From Desulfobulbaceae bacterium (lineage in GTDB: Bacteria; Desulfobacterota; Desulfobulbia; Desulfobulbales; Desulfocapsaceae), in NCBI GenBank assembly GCA_008933635.1, contig WBUQ01000016.1, positions 1 through 47,858 on the forward strand: a DNA stretch of 47,858 nucleotides, in the 5' to 3' direction. Positions within the stretch are counted from its first letter, which is position 1. Each line of letters starts with the position of its first letter. Of the stretch, positions 10,134 to 19,049 are shown one piece after another. The translations under genes and the position numbers were made by a program. The notes below the pieces were generated by a model. It made no database searches. It saw only the letters and a list, made by a program, of their open reading frames with translations, and was not told the DNA's origin.

Positions 10134-11333
10134 TCACCAAATTCCTGTGTTTTTAGCAAAAGCACTTTCTCGGTATCTCTCAAAACACATCGCCATGCTT
10201 CGGTAAACAATATGAGCAAATTTCGTATAGGGCATATAAAGGAACAGCATCAGAACGGACACGAGATGCGCGAAGTAAACGATATAACCGAATGTTGGCA
10301 TACCAGCCCAGCGCAGCAGCTCTGCGCCCAGACCCGTAACACTGACTGCCGTTATCTCCCAGATAAGGAACCAGTCATAAAAAGTCCAGATGGATTTTCC
10401 CCTTTTCTCATGTCTGAGCCGGTTGCCCCAAAGAACCCAGATGCCGTACAACAAAGCAACTGCAGAAATGTTGGCAAGGGTTTTAAAAGGATCAGTCAGA
10501 GGCAGAGGACCATGAAAGGATGGCCAGATAAGTCCCAAGAGATCTTGTCGGAACGCCGACCAGCAGGTGAGAATGAAAGCGCCGATAAAACCAAGCACCA
10601 ATGGCAGGTGCCCCCTGGCCCGGTCGACGTTAGCTCTGCACTCACGAAATCGCGTATGTTTCATTGTCTCAACGAGAGAAGGCCAGAGAAATTCGTTGAA
10701 GAACATCATGATGGAAGGCCTGAAACTGGGGTGCAAGTTTGCTTTTCCACTCATTAAGCCCCACATTTTGCGTATTCCCTTGATAATGGAGAAAACGGCA
10801 ATGCCTGCGGCAGGCACCATGATTGAAACAATAAAGGTGGTGTTTTTCGGATACCACTTGAAATCCCAATGTCCGAAAAAGCGGGTGTACCCATAGCGTT
10901 CAAAAGCATCTGCTGAAGGGATATGCATTGCGCCCGACAGCAACCAGAGAATCAGAATGACGACTGAGGGGATACCAACCAACAACGGCAGATTTCTTGA
11001 GTCTGTTGCCAGGTTAGCAAGCCAGGCAGGCCAGCTGTGAAATGTGTAGATATAGGCACGAATCGCCCCCAGAGTTTCAGCCGGCTTGGCACCACGTGGA
11101 CATATCTCGGTACAATCGCCGCATTGATGACACAAAAAGACATCGGGGTCGGCCAAAAGATTTTCTTTCATACCCCATTGTGCCCAAAGCATTTCTTTTC
11201 TCGGGAAAGGTTTTTTATCCGAGGACAAAGGACAGGCTACAGAACAGGACGCGCACTGATAACATTTCTTGAGCGTATCCCCTCCTGCCTCTTTCAGAGA
11301 TTTTATGAATTCAAGATCAGGTGTATTGGCCAT
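10134..11333 (-). CDS. QmoC-like membrane iron-sulfur subunit (HdrC plus cytochrome b domain)
   Basis: The N-terminal half is HdrC-like with two complete [4Fe-4S] motifs: C24, C27, C30, C34 and C68, C71, C74, C78. The rest has about six membrane segments and resembles the NarI/HdrE-type haem b domain. This two-part architecture and 399-residue length match QmoC, which links menaquinol to the adenylylsulfate reductase pathway in sulfate reducers. The usual partners qmoA and qmoB are not nearby, so this is an orphan or a paralogue serving another soluble partner. The start follows AAGGGAGAGTATC. Confidence 0.8.
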   Translation of the reverse strand: MANTPDLEFIKSLKEAGGDTLKKCYQCASCSVACPLSSDKKPFPRKEMLWAQWGMKENLLADPDVFLCHQCGDCTEICPRGAKPAETLGAIRAYIYTFHSWPAWLANLATDSRNLPLLVGIPSVVILILWLLSGAMHIPSADAFERYGYTRFFGHWDFKWYPKNTTFIVSIMVPAAGIAVFSIIKGIRKMWGLMSGKANLHPSFRPSIMMFFNEFLWPSLVETMKHTRFRECRANVDRARGHLPLVLGFIGAFILTCWSAFRQDLLGLIWPSFHGPLPLTDPFKTLANISAVALLYGIWVLWGNRLRHEKRGKSIWTFYDWFLIWEITAVSVTGLGAELLRWAGMPTFGYIVYFAHLVSVLMLFLYMPYTKFAHIVYRSMAMCFERYRESAFAKNTGIW

Positions 11334-11374
11334 GATACTCTCCCTTTATATTTCCTCGTAAAACCAATTCTCAT

Positions 11375-11390
11375 CTAGCAAAAATGCTAG
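11375..11390. repeat. Short inverted repeat upstream of the qmoC-like gene
   Basis: CTAGCA and TGCTAG flank AAAA, giving a perfect six-base-pair palindrome 42-57 bases upstream of the qmoC-like start. It has no T-tract and may be an operator. A second, looser pair (CCCCTA near 11450 and TAGGGG near 11480) lies farther upstream and could be a weak terminator for the gene at 11509. Confidence 0.35.
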
Positions 11391-11508
11391 GAATTGAGCT
11401 TATGCGAGCCAAATACTTTCTGTCGACAGTATCGTATGAAGCAGTATCCCCTACAAAATTTGATAAAAATACCGTTAGGGGCATCAATATCTGATTTGAA
11501 AAATTACG

Positions 11509-11811
11509 TTACCTCTCCGGAAAGAGCAACGACCATGCATTTGGAGTTCCAACCATCAGACTTAAGCCATATTTCGCTGGCTTCTCACATGGTGTTGCAC
11601 CAAGCTCACCTGCAATATGGGCCATTGCGGGAGAGAAGTAGACGATAACCTCACATTGAAGACGTCCTTCCGATTCATGCCGCAGAAATACAGCCATTTC
11701 ATTAGGGCAATTAGCATTTGTATACGCTGACAAACAGAGGATCTCAACGCGATCTAGCTCCAGGAAGGCCAACATCGCATCACCGAGATTCTTACGAAAC
11801 CATTTGTCCAT
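11509..11811 (-). CDS. Conserved-looking hypothetical protein, 100 residues
   Basis: I do not recognise this protein. The start is well placed, with GGGAGG six bases upstream. It has no signal peptide or membrane span, three scattered cysteines and a mixed alpha/beta look (VEILCLSAYT, LQCEVIVYFSPAMAH). It lies between RIC and the qmoC-like gene on the same strand, separated from each by about 100-175 bases. No function can be inferred from the sequence alone. Confidence 0.6.
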   Translation of the reverse strand: MDKWFRKNLGDAMLAFLELDRVEILCLSAYTNANCPNEMAVFLRHESEGRLQCEVIVYFSPAMAHIAGELGATPCEKPAKYGLSLMVGTPNAWSLLFPER

Positions 11812-11914
11812 CCATGACCTCCCGGTTCCATACTTGCCGGCGGAGATAGTGCGCTGCCGAGCTTTTGCTATGAAGAAAGGTTAGTCTCGTTTCGCGATTT
11901 AGAAATTCTTTTTT

Positions 11915-12619
11915 TCAGAGCTGTGCAGCTTTTAAAAAGAGGATATTGTTTTCAAGATGCACATGCTTATGGAGATCGTCCTCAAATTCCGCTAGTTTCT
12001 GGTAAGTAACCATAAAGGTATTGCAGGCATCTCCCGGTATCGCATATCCCTCGGCAAGGTGGCGAATTTTATGGATTGCATCACCGACTTCTTCATGCTC
12101 GTGAATGAGTTTCTTGAGTGAGTTTTTAATGATTTCACTGTCTGTTGCTGCTGCTGTTGTTCCGGTTTTTTTCTGCAGATCGACCCGCTTGATTGCAGGG
12201 AAGAATTCTTCTTCCTCTTCCTTGAGGTGGGCTGTCAAGTCGATGGCAATTTTCTCAAAAATTGTGGCGATCTCGATTAACTCGGGGTGGCGAGGACCAT
12301 GTACTGCAGCTATTTTCCGGGCATAGCCAGCAATCTGGGCAGTATTCTCTTTAAGATAGGAATGATGCACAGTTATGATGTAATCGACCAGGAACGACAT
12401 CTCCCAGGATGAATAATCCTGGCCACGTTCGACCGGCAGGTTCTTTACCGCCGCAAGCTCTCCTTGTATCGTGGCAAGATCGATGCCTTTTTCTTCACAG
12501 GCTGCCAATAGGGCAACCTTGCCTCCACAACAGAAGTCAATCCCGTGATTTTCAAAAATTTTGGCGGTTCGGTAATCCTCAGCGACAATCTCGCCAATTG
12601 TTTGTGTTGATTCTTCCAT
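11915..12619 (-). CDS. ric: Iron-sulfur cluster repair di-iron protein (RIC/YtfE/ScdA family)
   Basis: RIC proteins restore iron-sulfur clusters damaged by nitric oxide or oxidants. The N-terminus has the ScdA domain with FCCGGK. The remainder is hemerythrin-like, with His and Glu ligands in VHHSY, HGPRHPE, AHLKEEEEE, HEHEE and HKHVHLEN. The start at 12619 gives 234 residues and is chosen because GAAGGAG ends six bases upstream; the longer frame has no ribosome site. Nitrate respiration next door is a source of nitrite and NO, which fits this gene's location. Confidence 0.92.
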   Translation of the reverse strand: MEESTQTIGEIVAEDYRTAKIFENHGIDFCCGGKVALLAACEEKGIDLATIQGELAAVKNLPVERGQDYSSWEMSFLVDYIITVHHSYLKENTAQIAGYARKIAAVHGPRHPELIEIATIFEKIAIDLTAHLKEEEEEFFPAIKRVDLQKKTGTTAAATDSEIIKNSLKKLIHEHEEVGDAIHKIRHLAEGYAIPGDACNTFMVTYQKLAEFEDDLHKHVHLENNILFLKAAQL

Positions 12620-12833
12620 TTTCATCTCCTTCAACAGAAATATGTCACGCCTGGACATTCGGACATTGAGATTTCTTTTAAAATCAATATGATGCAGTAA
12701 TTTAGCAAAAACCAGTATTGAGCTTTTTTACACAGTTCGATCAGAAGCAGTAAGTGCTCTCACCCTCAGAACAAACTCGTCCATTCGTAACTCCACTGAT
12801 CGAGAATGAATCGGCGCAATAAAAAGAGGCTGA

Positions 12834-13028
12834 TTACTTTTCTACGATGATGCAACTCACAGGGCATGCATCAGCCGCCTCATCTATGCATTGCTCGTTT
12901 CCGGTAATTTCATCGCGGACCTGGGCTTTTTCTGCTTCGGAGTCGAAATCAAATACCTCAGGACAGAGCTCAACACAGGTCTGACAGCCAATACACTCAT
13001 CTGTATCAATAGTCACTTTGCTCGGCAT
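12834..13028 (-). CDS. Single-cluster [4Fe-4S] ferredoxin
   Basis: The 64-residue protein contains CIGCQTC and a distal CPVSC, giving the four ligands of one [4Fe-4S] cluster (CX2CX2C...CP). The sequence is acidic, as is usual for electron carriers of this type in Desulfovibrio and relatives. The start follows AAAGGGG. It is a monocistronic-looking gene upstream of ric on the same strand and could supply electrons to several reactions. Confidence 0.9.
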   Translation of the reverse strand: MPSKVTIDTDECIGCQTCVELCPEVFDFDSEAEKAQVRDEITGNEQCIDEAADACPVSCIIVEK

Positions 13029-13072
13029 GTCGTTTCCCCTTTGTAATGGATTATGGCACTGAAAGTCCTCTG

Positions 13073-13118
13073 TGAGGATAAAAACATGAATGGCATCAAT
13101 GAGTGTCGATTATCCTCA
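13073..13118. repeat. Nine-base perfect inverted repeat upstream of the ferredoxin
   Basis: TGAGGATAA (13073-13081) and TTATCCTCA (13110-13118) are perfectly complementary and separated by 28 bases. The pair lies about 45 bases upstream of the ferredoxin start and 60 bases beyond the HPP gene end. It could be an operator or a transcript-end hairpin; there is no T-tract. Confidence 0.35.
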
Positions 13119-13177
13119 TTACAGGAATGACTCCCTCAAAACGTTTCAACAACTGGGAACGATGGCAGAAGTATATT

Positions 13178-13714
13178 CTACAGCCAGAATTCCGGGTACT
13201 TCCGCGTCGCCGGGATATTATTGACGACCACGGCGACCAGCAGCATTACGGCGGCGCCCAGCGCAACCGGCATCACGACATAGAGATACCCCAGGCTGTG
13301 CACACTGTCGCCGCCGATCACCGCTATCAGGGCAGTCGCACCGCCCGGGGGGTGAAGGGTCCCGGTGAGATGCATCAGGGCAATCGAGAGGGAGACGGCC
13401 ACCGCTGCCGCCAGCCAAGGCGTGCCGCCCAGCCACTGGCAGGCAGTCACCCCGACGATTGCCGAGAGGATGTGGCCGCCGAGCAGGTTTCTTGGCTGGG
13501 CCAGGGGGCTGCGGATGGCGCCGTAGATGAGCACGGCCGAGGCGCCGAACGAGCCGAGGATCAGCATCAGGCCGGTTTGGTCGAGAATCTTGTAGTGGAT
13601 AAGAGCGACTCCGGCAATGCCGACAAAACTGCCGATCCAGGACCAGAGAACCTCGAGCAGACCAACCTTTGGCGGACTCTGCCCGCCGCCTTTCATTTTC
13701 TGCAGGTAGTTCAT
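13178..13714 (-). CDS. HPP-family integral membrane protein
   Basis: The start at 13714 gives 178 residues and follows GAGGTGG; the longer frame lacks a ribosome site. Four hydrophobic segments are present, with the family signature TGTLHPPGGATALIAVIGG. HPP proteins have been linked to nitrite transport in chloroplasts and cyanobacteria, and often pair with CBS domains. Here the ATG overlaps the stop of a CBS protein (ATGA). Given the nitrate reductase nearby, a nitrite-related role is attractive but not shown. Confidence 0.82.
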   Translation of the reverse strand: MNYLQKMKGGGQSPPKVGLLEVLWSWIGSFVGIAGVALIHYKILDQTGLMLILGSFGASAVLIYGAIRSPLAQPRNLLGGHILSAIVGVTACQWLGGTPWLAAAVAVSLSIALMHLTGTLHPPGGATALIAVIGGDSVHSLGYLYVVMPVALGAAVMLLVAVVVNNIPATRKYPEFWL

Positions 13715-14331
13715 GGCTCTGCCACCTCTGCGAATAGACTGAAGGAATGCGCCAGGTCGGTGCGCGTGACGATGCCGACAAGCCGTCCGTCCGCTGCAAT
13801 GACAGGCAAGCGATTGATCTTCCGGGTGAGAAAAAACTGCGATATTTCTCCGACAGTCATCTCCGGGGAACATGTCACAGGCGGGCTGGTCATAATATCT
13901 CCAACAATTCGGTTGCGCAGCCGGCCGATCATGCAACTCTTGTCATTGAGGCAATGGGTGGCCATCTGCATGAACGACGGTGTTGTGACGAATCCCATTT
14001 CCCTGAGAAAATCCTTTTCGGAGACGACCCCGACGATCTTCCCGTCACCGTCGACTACCGGGGCGCCGGATATCCGTTTTCCCGCAAGCAGGGCAGCGGC
14101 TGAAACCAGCGACATATCCCGTTGCACCAGGTGTACCGTTGTGGTCATCAGGTCCGCTGCCTTCAGGGAGGTAAGTAACCGCTTGATGGCCAGGCTGTAT
14201 GCTGCCTGGTAGATTTCCCTGAAATCGCCGGGCGTGATATCGATATAGCCCTGGATGGAGGTCATCGCCTCGACGACGTCCTGCTCGGAAATTTCAACGG
14301 GAAGAGGATGTGCTGCAGTATGTTTCGGCAT
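13711..14331 (-). CDS. Tandem CBS-domain protein paired with the HPP membrane protein
   Basis: Two CBS domains are visible: the first around MTTTVHLVQRDMSLVSAAALL with GAPVVDGDGKIVGVVSEKDF, the second around VGDIMTSPPVTCSPEM with RLPVIAADGRLVGIVTRTDL. CBS pairs bind adenine nucleotides and gate partner proteins. The 206-residue start at 14331 is supported by AAAGGAG. Coupling to the HPP gene indicates that it regulates that transporter. Confidence 0.88.
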   Translation of the reverse strand: MPKHTAAHPLPVEISEQDVVEAMTSIQGYIDITPGDFREIYQAAYSLAIKRLLTSLKAADLMTTTVHLVQRDMSLVSAAALLAGKRISGAPVVDGDGKIVGVVSEKDFLREMGFVTTPSFMQMATHCLNDKSCMIGRLRNRIVGDIMTSPPVTCSPEMTVGEISQFFLTRKINRLPVIAADGRLVGIVTRTDLAHSFSLFAEVAEP

Positions 14332-14452
14332 TATGCGTTCTCCTTTGAACACCGGAAAGGTACTCCTCTATGATGCGGAAATATCTCCTTCAACCCTGTC
14401 CATTGAAATGATATCGTATACATCAGTGAATAACAAATTTGCCCGGATGTAC

Positions 14453-14491
14453 TTGACGAAAATCAATTCTTCGGAAATTTTCCGATACAAT
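14453..14491 (+). promoter_or_regulatory. FNR/CRP-family box and -10 element upstream of the MetE-like gene
   Basis: TTGACGAAAATCAA (14453-14466) differs by one base from the FNR consensus TTGAT-N4-ATCAA. A TACAAT element at 14486-14491 predicts a start near 14498, which puts the box centre at about -38.5, close to the -41.5 of a class II activated promoter. Between them a palindrome, TCGGAAA-T-TTTCCGA (14471-14485), could bind a second factor. The divergent CBS-HPP pair could share the control. Confidence 0.5.
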
Positions 14492-14548
14492 CAGCTGGCT
14501 TAAACATGCTGCCGATCCTGAACCGGCAGTGCGCAGGAGAACACCCTT

Positions 14549-15574
14549 ATGCCGATACCAGGAAAGCTCCTCACCACCGCGATGGCCGTCATGCCCCAGA
14601 CCGATGTCAAGCAGGCCCTTGACCTCGCCCTGAGCCTGGATGTCCCGTTCTGGCCGCAACTGCCGAACTACAGCTATTACGAGGACATGTATGTCCAGGC
14701 CGCTGAGCACTTTCCGGGCATCGTCCTGGATATGGAAAAAAAGACCCTGCGTTTTTCGATGGACAAATTCATCGAGGAATTCGAGGAGACCATGAGCCGG
14801 TTTGACGATCCGCCCTATTTCGATATCAGCGAGCAGTATTCCGTCGTCTACCACGATTTCCTCGCGCGGGATCTCGCCGACCGGCCGGCCATCCGCGGAC
14901 AGCTCGAGGGACCGGTCAGTTTCGGCTTCAATATCCTCGACCAGGACGATCGTCCCATCCTCTTCGACGATACCATCCGGCCGTTCATGCTCGAGTTCAT
15001 GGCCAAACGGATCAATGTCCAGCTGGCCCGCCTCAAGGAGTGCAACGCCAACGCCTTCATGTTCGTCGATGAGCCGGGGTTGCAGTTCATTTTCTCGGCG
15101 ATGTCCGGCTACGGAGACCAGAAGGCGAAAACGGATCTCGATGCGTTTTTCTCGACAGTCGACAGGCCGCGGGGGATTCATCTGTGCGGCAACCCGGACT
15201 GGGATTTCCTGCTCAATCTCGATCTGGATATCCTCTCCATGGATATCTATACCAACGCCGAAATCTTCTCCGCCTGCACGGCATCGATCAAAAAATTCCT
15301 TGACCGGGGCGGCGTGCTGGTCTGGGGTATCGTGCCGACCGGTTATGAAGTGTTTGCCAAAGAGAGCCTCGGATTCCTGGCGATGAAGCTCGAAGGGATT
15401 TGGCAACATTTAGGCAGAAGCAGAATCGATATCGGGCAGATCCTCAGCCAGAGCATGTTGTCGCCGGCAACATGCTGCCTGGTGAATCCTGACAAGGGGC
15501 AGACAGTGGAAAACGCCTTTTCGCTGGTCAACCATCTTTCCCGGATGCTCAGGGAAAAATATAAGCTGGTATAA
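14549..15574 (+). CDS. Cobalamin-independent methionine synthase (MetE C-terminal/UROD fold)-like protein
   Basis: The 341-residue protein has a TIM-barrel pattern related to the catalytic half of MetE and to uroporphyrinogen decarboxylase-type methyltransferases. H211-x-C213 in IHLCGNPDWDF and C309/C310 in SPATCCLVNP match the positions of the zinc-binding His, Cys and Cys of MetE. The tetrahydrofolate-binding N-terminal half of full MetE is absent, as in archaeal core enzymes. The methyl donor and acceptor are unknown. It is a single gene controlled by a likely FNR-type promoter. Confidence 0.72.
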   Translation: MPIPGKLLTTAMAVMPQTDVKQALDLALSLDVPFWPQLPNYSYYEDMYVQAAEHFPGIVLDMEKKTLRFSMDKFIEEFEETMSRFDDPPYFDISEQYSVVYHDFLARDLADRPAIRGQLEGPVSFGFNILDQDDRPILFDDTIRPFMLEFMAKRINVQLARLKECNANAFMFVDEPGLQFIFSAMSGYGDQKAKTDLDAFFSTVDRPRGIHLCGNPDWDFLLNLDLDILSMDIYTNAEIFSACTASIKKFLDRGGVLVWGIVPTGYEVFAKESLGFLAMKLEGIWQHLGRSRIDIGQILSQSMLSPATCCLVNPDKGQTVENAFSLVNHLSRMLREKYKLV

Positions 15575-15602
15575 AAATCATACACATTCCAGGCTTAAAA
15601 CG

Positions 15603-17102
15603 TCACTTTGGGGTGTAAACCGGGTGCGTTGCAGCGACAGTTTCAGCCGTGCCGGATATTCCACCACCCATGGCCTGATAGAATGCCACGCTGTCGACAA
15701 GACGGTTTGCCTGGGCCTCGATCAACAGAAGTTTTGTTTGTTGAGATTGCTGTTGCGCTAAGAGCAGTTGGACATAGCTGGCTGCACCCAGCGCGTACTG
15801 ACGTTGCATGGATTCCAGAGAACCTTGCGCGGCAACGTCGGCGGCAGACAGAGCGGCCAGTCTTTGAGCGTCGTTCTCCAGTGCCCGCAGAACGTCGGCA
15901 ACATTGCGCAGGGACTCCAGCACGACATACTGGTAATTTGCCGCCGCCGCGTCGAAGGCGGCCAGGGCCGCCCGTTTTTCTGCCGGCAAGCCAGGGTTGA
16001 ACAAGGGTTGTGTCAGCTGCCCAATCAGGCCCCATGTGGATGAACCGCTGCCAAACAATGCACCGGTAGTCAAGGCCAGCGTGCCAAGATTAGCACTGAG
16101 ATTGAGTTGTGGATAGAGACTGGCGATGGCCACACCGTATTCCGCATTTGCTTTATGCAGCATGGCCTCAGCGGCCTGAATGTCCGGGCGAATCCGCACC
16201 AGTTCCGAAGGAACGGTAAGCGGCAGATCGACGGGAAGTGTCAACTCCTGCATGGAGATGACCGGCAAGTCTTTCTCTCCTGGCGCCTGTCCGACAAGTA
16301 CCGCCAGCAAGTGGTCATTATATTGGAACTGATTACGCAGCAGCGGAATGCTGGCGCGAGTCTGTTCAACCTGGGTTTGCATGGCCAGCACCTCGTCAGG
16401 AGTTGCTTGGCCGAGGCGCACCCGCTCTCGGGTGAGGTTCAGCTGTTTTTCCTGAGAGTCGAGGATGGCCTCCGCGGCCCGAATTTGTGCTGCCAGGCTG
16501 GCTTTGGTGACAGCAGTGGTGACGACATTGGCCACCAAGGTCAGCTGTGCCCCTTCAAGTTGGTAGCGCTGATAGTCGACATTGGCGGCCAGGGCTTCAA
16601 GAGCGCGGCGATTGCCGCCGGCTAAATCGAGATTGTAATGCACCCCGACGCCGGCATTGTAAAGGCTGAACTCCCGAGAATCCCCCGTCTGTCCCGATGT
16701 GGCGGGACTGAACTGCTGGCGAAGGCCGCCGAGGTTGGCATCAATCTGGGGGTAAAGAGTATCTCCCGCTCGTGCGGCATACACCTCCTGTGCCTGGCGC
16801 AGAGTAGCCTGGGCTTTTACCAGAGTGGGGCTGGCCTGCAGAGCTTTCTCGATCAGGGCATCAAGCTTTGACGAGCCAAGTTCATGCCACCACTGCGGGT
16901 TGACCACTCCACCTTCAATGAGCCGCTGTGCTCCCCCCAAGGCTGTAGGAGCTGCGGCGGTGTGTGCCGGAAAGGGGGTTGTTGTGTATGCCGCCACCTC
17001 TGGTTTTGCAGGGCGATTAAAATCGGGGCCAACGGTGCATCCAGCCAGCAGTCCGATCATGGCGGCCGAGACAATGAATGTATACATGTTTTTGAATTTC
17101 AT
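15603..17102 (-). CDS. Outer-membrane efflux lipoprotein (NodT/OprM type)
   Basis: The 499-residue protein begins with a lipoprotein signal, LLAGC, placing the lipidated Cys at 22. The TolC-like repeats contain the usual helices and the GPDFNRP start found in NodT-family factors. A GAGGAAAACC site precedes the ATG. It ends a five-gene operon and would form the outer-membrane duct for the ABC pump encoded upstream. Tripartite systems with an ABC permease normally use such a duct. Confidence 0.9.
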   Translation of the reverse strand: MKFKNMYTFIVSAAMIGLLAGCTVGPDFNRPAKPEVAAYTTTPFPAHTAAAPTALGGAQRLIEGGVVNPQWWHELGSSKLDALIEKALQASPTLVKAQATLRQAQEVYAARAGDTLYPQIDANLGGLRQQFSPATSGQTGDSREFSLYNAGVGVHYNLDLAGGNRRALEALAANVDYQRYQLEGAQLTLVANVVTTAVTKASLAAQIRAAEAILDSQEKQLNLTRERVRLGQATPDEVLAMQTQVEQTRASIPLLRNQFQYNDHLLAVLVGQAPGEKDLPVISMQELTLPVDLPLTVPSELVRIRPDIQAAEAMLHKANAEYGVAIASLYPQLNLSANLGTLALTTGALFGSGSSTWGLIGQLTQPLFNPGLPAEKRAALAAFDAAAANYQYVVLESLRNVADVLRALENDAQRLAALSAADVAAQGSLESMQRQYALGAASYVQLLLAQQQSQQTKLLLIEAQANRLVDSVAFYQAMGGGISGTAETVAATHPVYTPK

Positions 17103-17131
17103 CGGTTTTCCTCTGTAAAAAAGAAAATTGC

Positions 17132-17842
17132 TTACGCAATAGACCGCCCCTCACCGGCTTCCTCGTACGTCACGCCATCGCGAATGTGGTAAATGCGTTT
17201 GAACGTCGGGATGATCTTTTCGTCGTGGGTGACAACGATGATCGCAGTTTCGAATTGCTGCGCCATATCGTTCAGGATCCGGATCACCGCCAGGGCGCGT
17301 TCGCTGTCAAGCGGGGCGGTGGGTTCATCGGCGAGGATCACCGGCGGACGGTTGACCAGGCCCCGGGCAATAGCCACCCGCTGCTGTTCCCCGCCGGAGA
17401 GCTGCGACGGCATAGCCTTGGCGCGATGTTCCACATCAAGCGCTTGAAACAGCTCGATTGCCCGGCTGCGCGCCTCGGGATTCGGTTTGCCGGCGAGCAT
17501 GGGCAGCAGGGCAACGTTGTCGGTAACATCAAGAAACGGGATGAGATACGGTGCTTGGAATATGAAGCCAATTCTGTCCCGACGAAGGGCGCGCAAGTCC
17601 TTGACCTTCCAGCCATCATCATAAATAATCTCATCGCCGAGAATCATTCTGCCGGCAGTCGGTTCGATCACTGCGCCCAGACATTTGAGCAATGTGCTCT
17701 TGCCGGACCCTGAAGGCCCAACCAGCCCGACCACCTCACCAGGAGCAACCTGCATATCCACGCCTCTCAAGGCATCGACCGCGGTATCTCCACTGCCGTA
17801 GCGCTTTTTCAAGCCTTCGATACGGACACCTTTGCCATCCAT
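17132..17842 (-). CDS. ABC exporter ATPase (MacB/LolD/DevA type)
   Basis: Walker A (GPSGSGKST), the signature LSGGEQQRVAIARGL and Walker B (VILADEP) are intact, followed by the switch region and His in VVTHDE. After Walker B the usual TANLD reads TAPLD. The ATG at 17842 is chosen because GGAGG lies six bases upstream; this gives 236 residues. Its start is one base beyond the permease stop, so the two are made together. Confidence 0.93.
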   Translation of the reverse strand: MDGKGVRIEGLKKRYGSGDTAVDALRGVDMQVAPGEVVGLVGPSGSGKSTLLKCLGAVIEPTAGRMILGDEIIYDDGWKVKDLRALRRDRIGFIFQAPYLIPFLDVTDNVALLPMLAGKPNPEARSRAIELFQALDVEHRAKAMPSQLSGGEQQRVAIARGLVNRPPVILADEPTAPLDSERALAVIRILNDMAQQFETAIIVVTHDEKIIPTFKRIYHIRDGVTYEEAGEGRSIA

Positions 17843-17843
17843 G

Positions 17844-19049
17844 TCAACCTCCAATGGCTTCGGCCGGATCGACCTTCATGGCGGCGCGAATGGAGATAAT
17901 GCTCGAGAGCATACAGATCACCATTACGACAACGAACCCAATAATAGAATCAAATGGCTGCAGCAGTACGTATTTGGGGAAAATCGGCGCCATAACCAGG
18001 GTGGCCGTGATCTTGCCTACGACGAAGCCGATCACACCCAGAGCGATGGCCTGTTGCATGATCAAACCGACAATGGTGCGATTTTTGGTACCGATCAGTT
18101 TGAGGACGGCAATCTCACGAATCTTGCCGAGTGTCAGGGTGTAGATGATGAAAGCGACAATGGCCGCGCTGACTAGCGAAAGGATCGCCAGGAACATCCC
18201 GATCTGTTTTGCCGAGGTGGCGATCATCTTGCCGACGAGGATCTCCTCCATCTGGCTCCGGGTGTAGACTGTCAACCGCTTCCACCGGCGGATTGACTCC
18301 GCCACTGCATCAACGTCATGTCCTGGTTCAACCTGCACCAGGACAGCGTTGACGTAGCTGTTGGTGCTTTGCGAAGCAATGACGGCATCGAGAAGTCCCG
18401 GGACCTGGGGGCGATTGAAAGCCTGGTTTGCGGCAGTGCGATGACGCTGCTGCCAGATGGCGTCGTTATCTTTGAGAAACTGGGCCTCCTGGGCATCCTT
18501 GAGTGGAATAAAAACTATTGGATCGCCGCCGGAAGAGACCATTCGCCGGGTCAGACCGACGACGGTGTAATAGTTGCGGCGAATCTGGAGGCGATCGCCG
18601 ATTTTGAACCCGGTGGCGAAGTCGGCCACCGCCTCGTAATGGCCGCGGGTGATCTGGCGGCCGGCAATAAGGTGGGGCGGCCACCCAGGAGTGCCGAGTT
18701 CACCGGCAGTAATGCCGGCAACCATCGCCCGGACATCACGCTCGCCTTGACGAACCTGCATGGTGAAATAGGTGGCATTGGCCGCCCTCGCCACTCCCGG
18801 CATGCTGCGAATGCCACGCCAGACATCGGAGTAAATGCTTGAGGCTTCAGCATAGGGGCCAATGGTGTCCTGTTGCACTACCCAGAGGTCTGCACCACTG
18901 TTTTCGAGCAAAGCCTTGCCGTCATCCACCAGTCCGCGATAAATCCCCGCCATGGACAATGTCACTCCGATCAGCAGTCCAAGCCCCATGCCGGTCAGGA
19001 CGAATTTGCCCAAGGAATGCATGATGTCGCGGCCGGCTAAACTGATCAT
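17844..19049 (-). CDS. ABC exporter permease, FtsX/DevC type
   Basis: One N-terminal membrane segment is followed by a large periplasmic domain of about 230 residues and three C-terminal segments, the MacB/FtsX topology. The 401-residue length fits DevC-like permeases. Conserved features include KIREIAVLKLIGTKNRTI and the C-terminal DPAEAIGG. It overlaps the adaptor gene as ATGA. It works with the ATPase, membrane-fusion protein and outer-membrane factor as a tripartite exporter of unknown substrate. Confidence 0.9.
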   Translation of the reverse strand: MISLAGRDIMHSLGKFVLTGMGLGLLIGVTLSMAGIYRGLVDDGKALLENSGADLWVVQQDTIGPYAEASSIYSDVWRGIRSMPGVARAANATYFTMQVRQGERDVRAMVAGITAGELGTPGWPPHLIAGRQITRGHYEAVADFATGFKIGDRLQIRRNYYTVVGLTRRMVSSGGDPIVFIPLKDAQEAQFLKDNDAIWQQRHRTAANQAFNRPQVPGLLDAVIASQSTNSYVNAVLVQVEPGHDVDAVAESIRRWKRLTVYTRSQMEEILVGKMIATSAKQIGMFLAILSLVSAAIVAFIIYTLTLGKIREIAVLKLIGTKNRTIVGLIMQQAIALGVIGFVVGKITATLVMAPIFPKYVLLQPFDSIIGFVVVMVICMLSSIISIRAAMKVDPAEAIGG

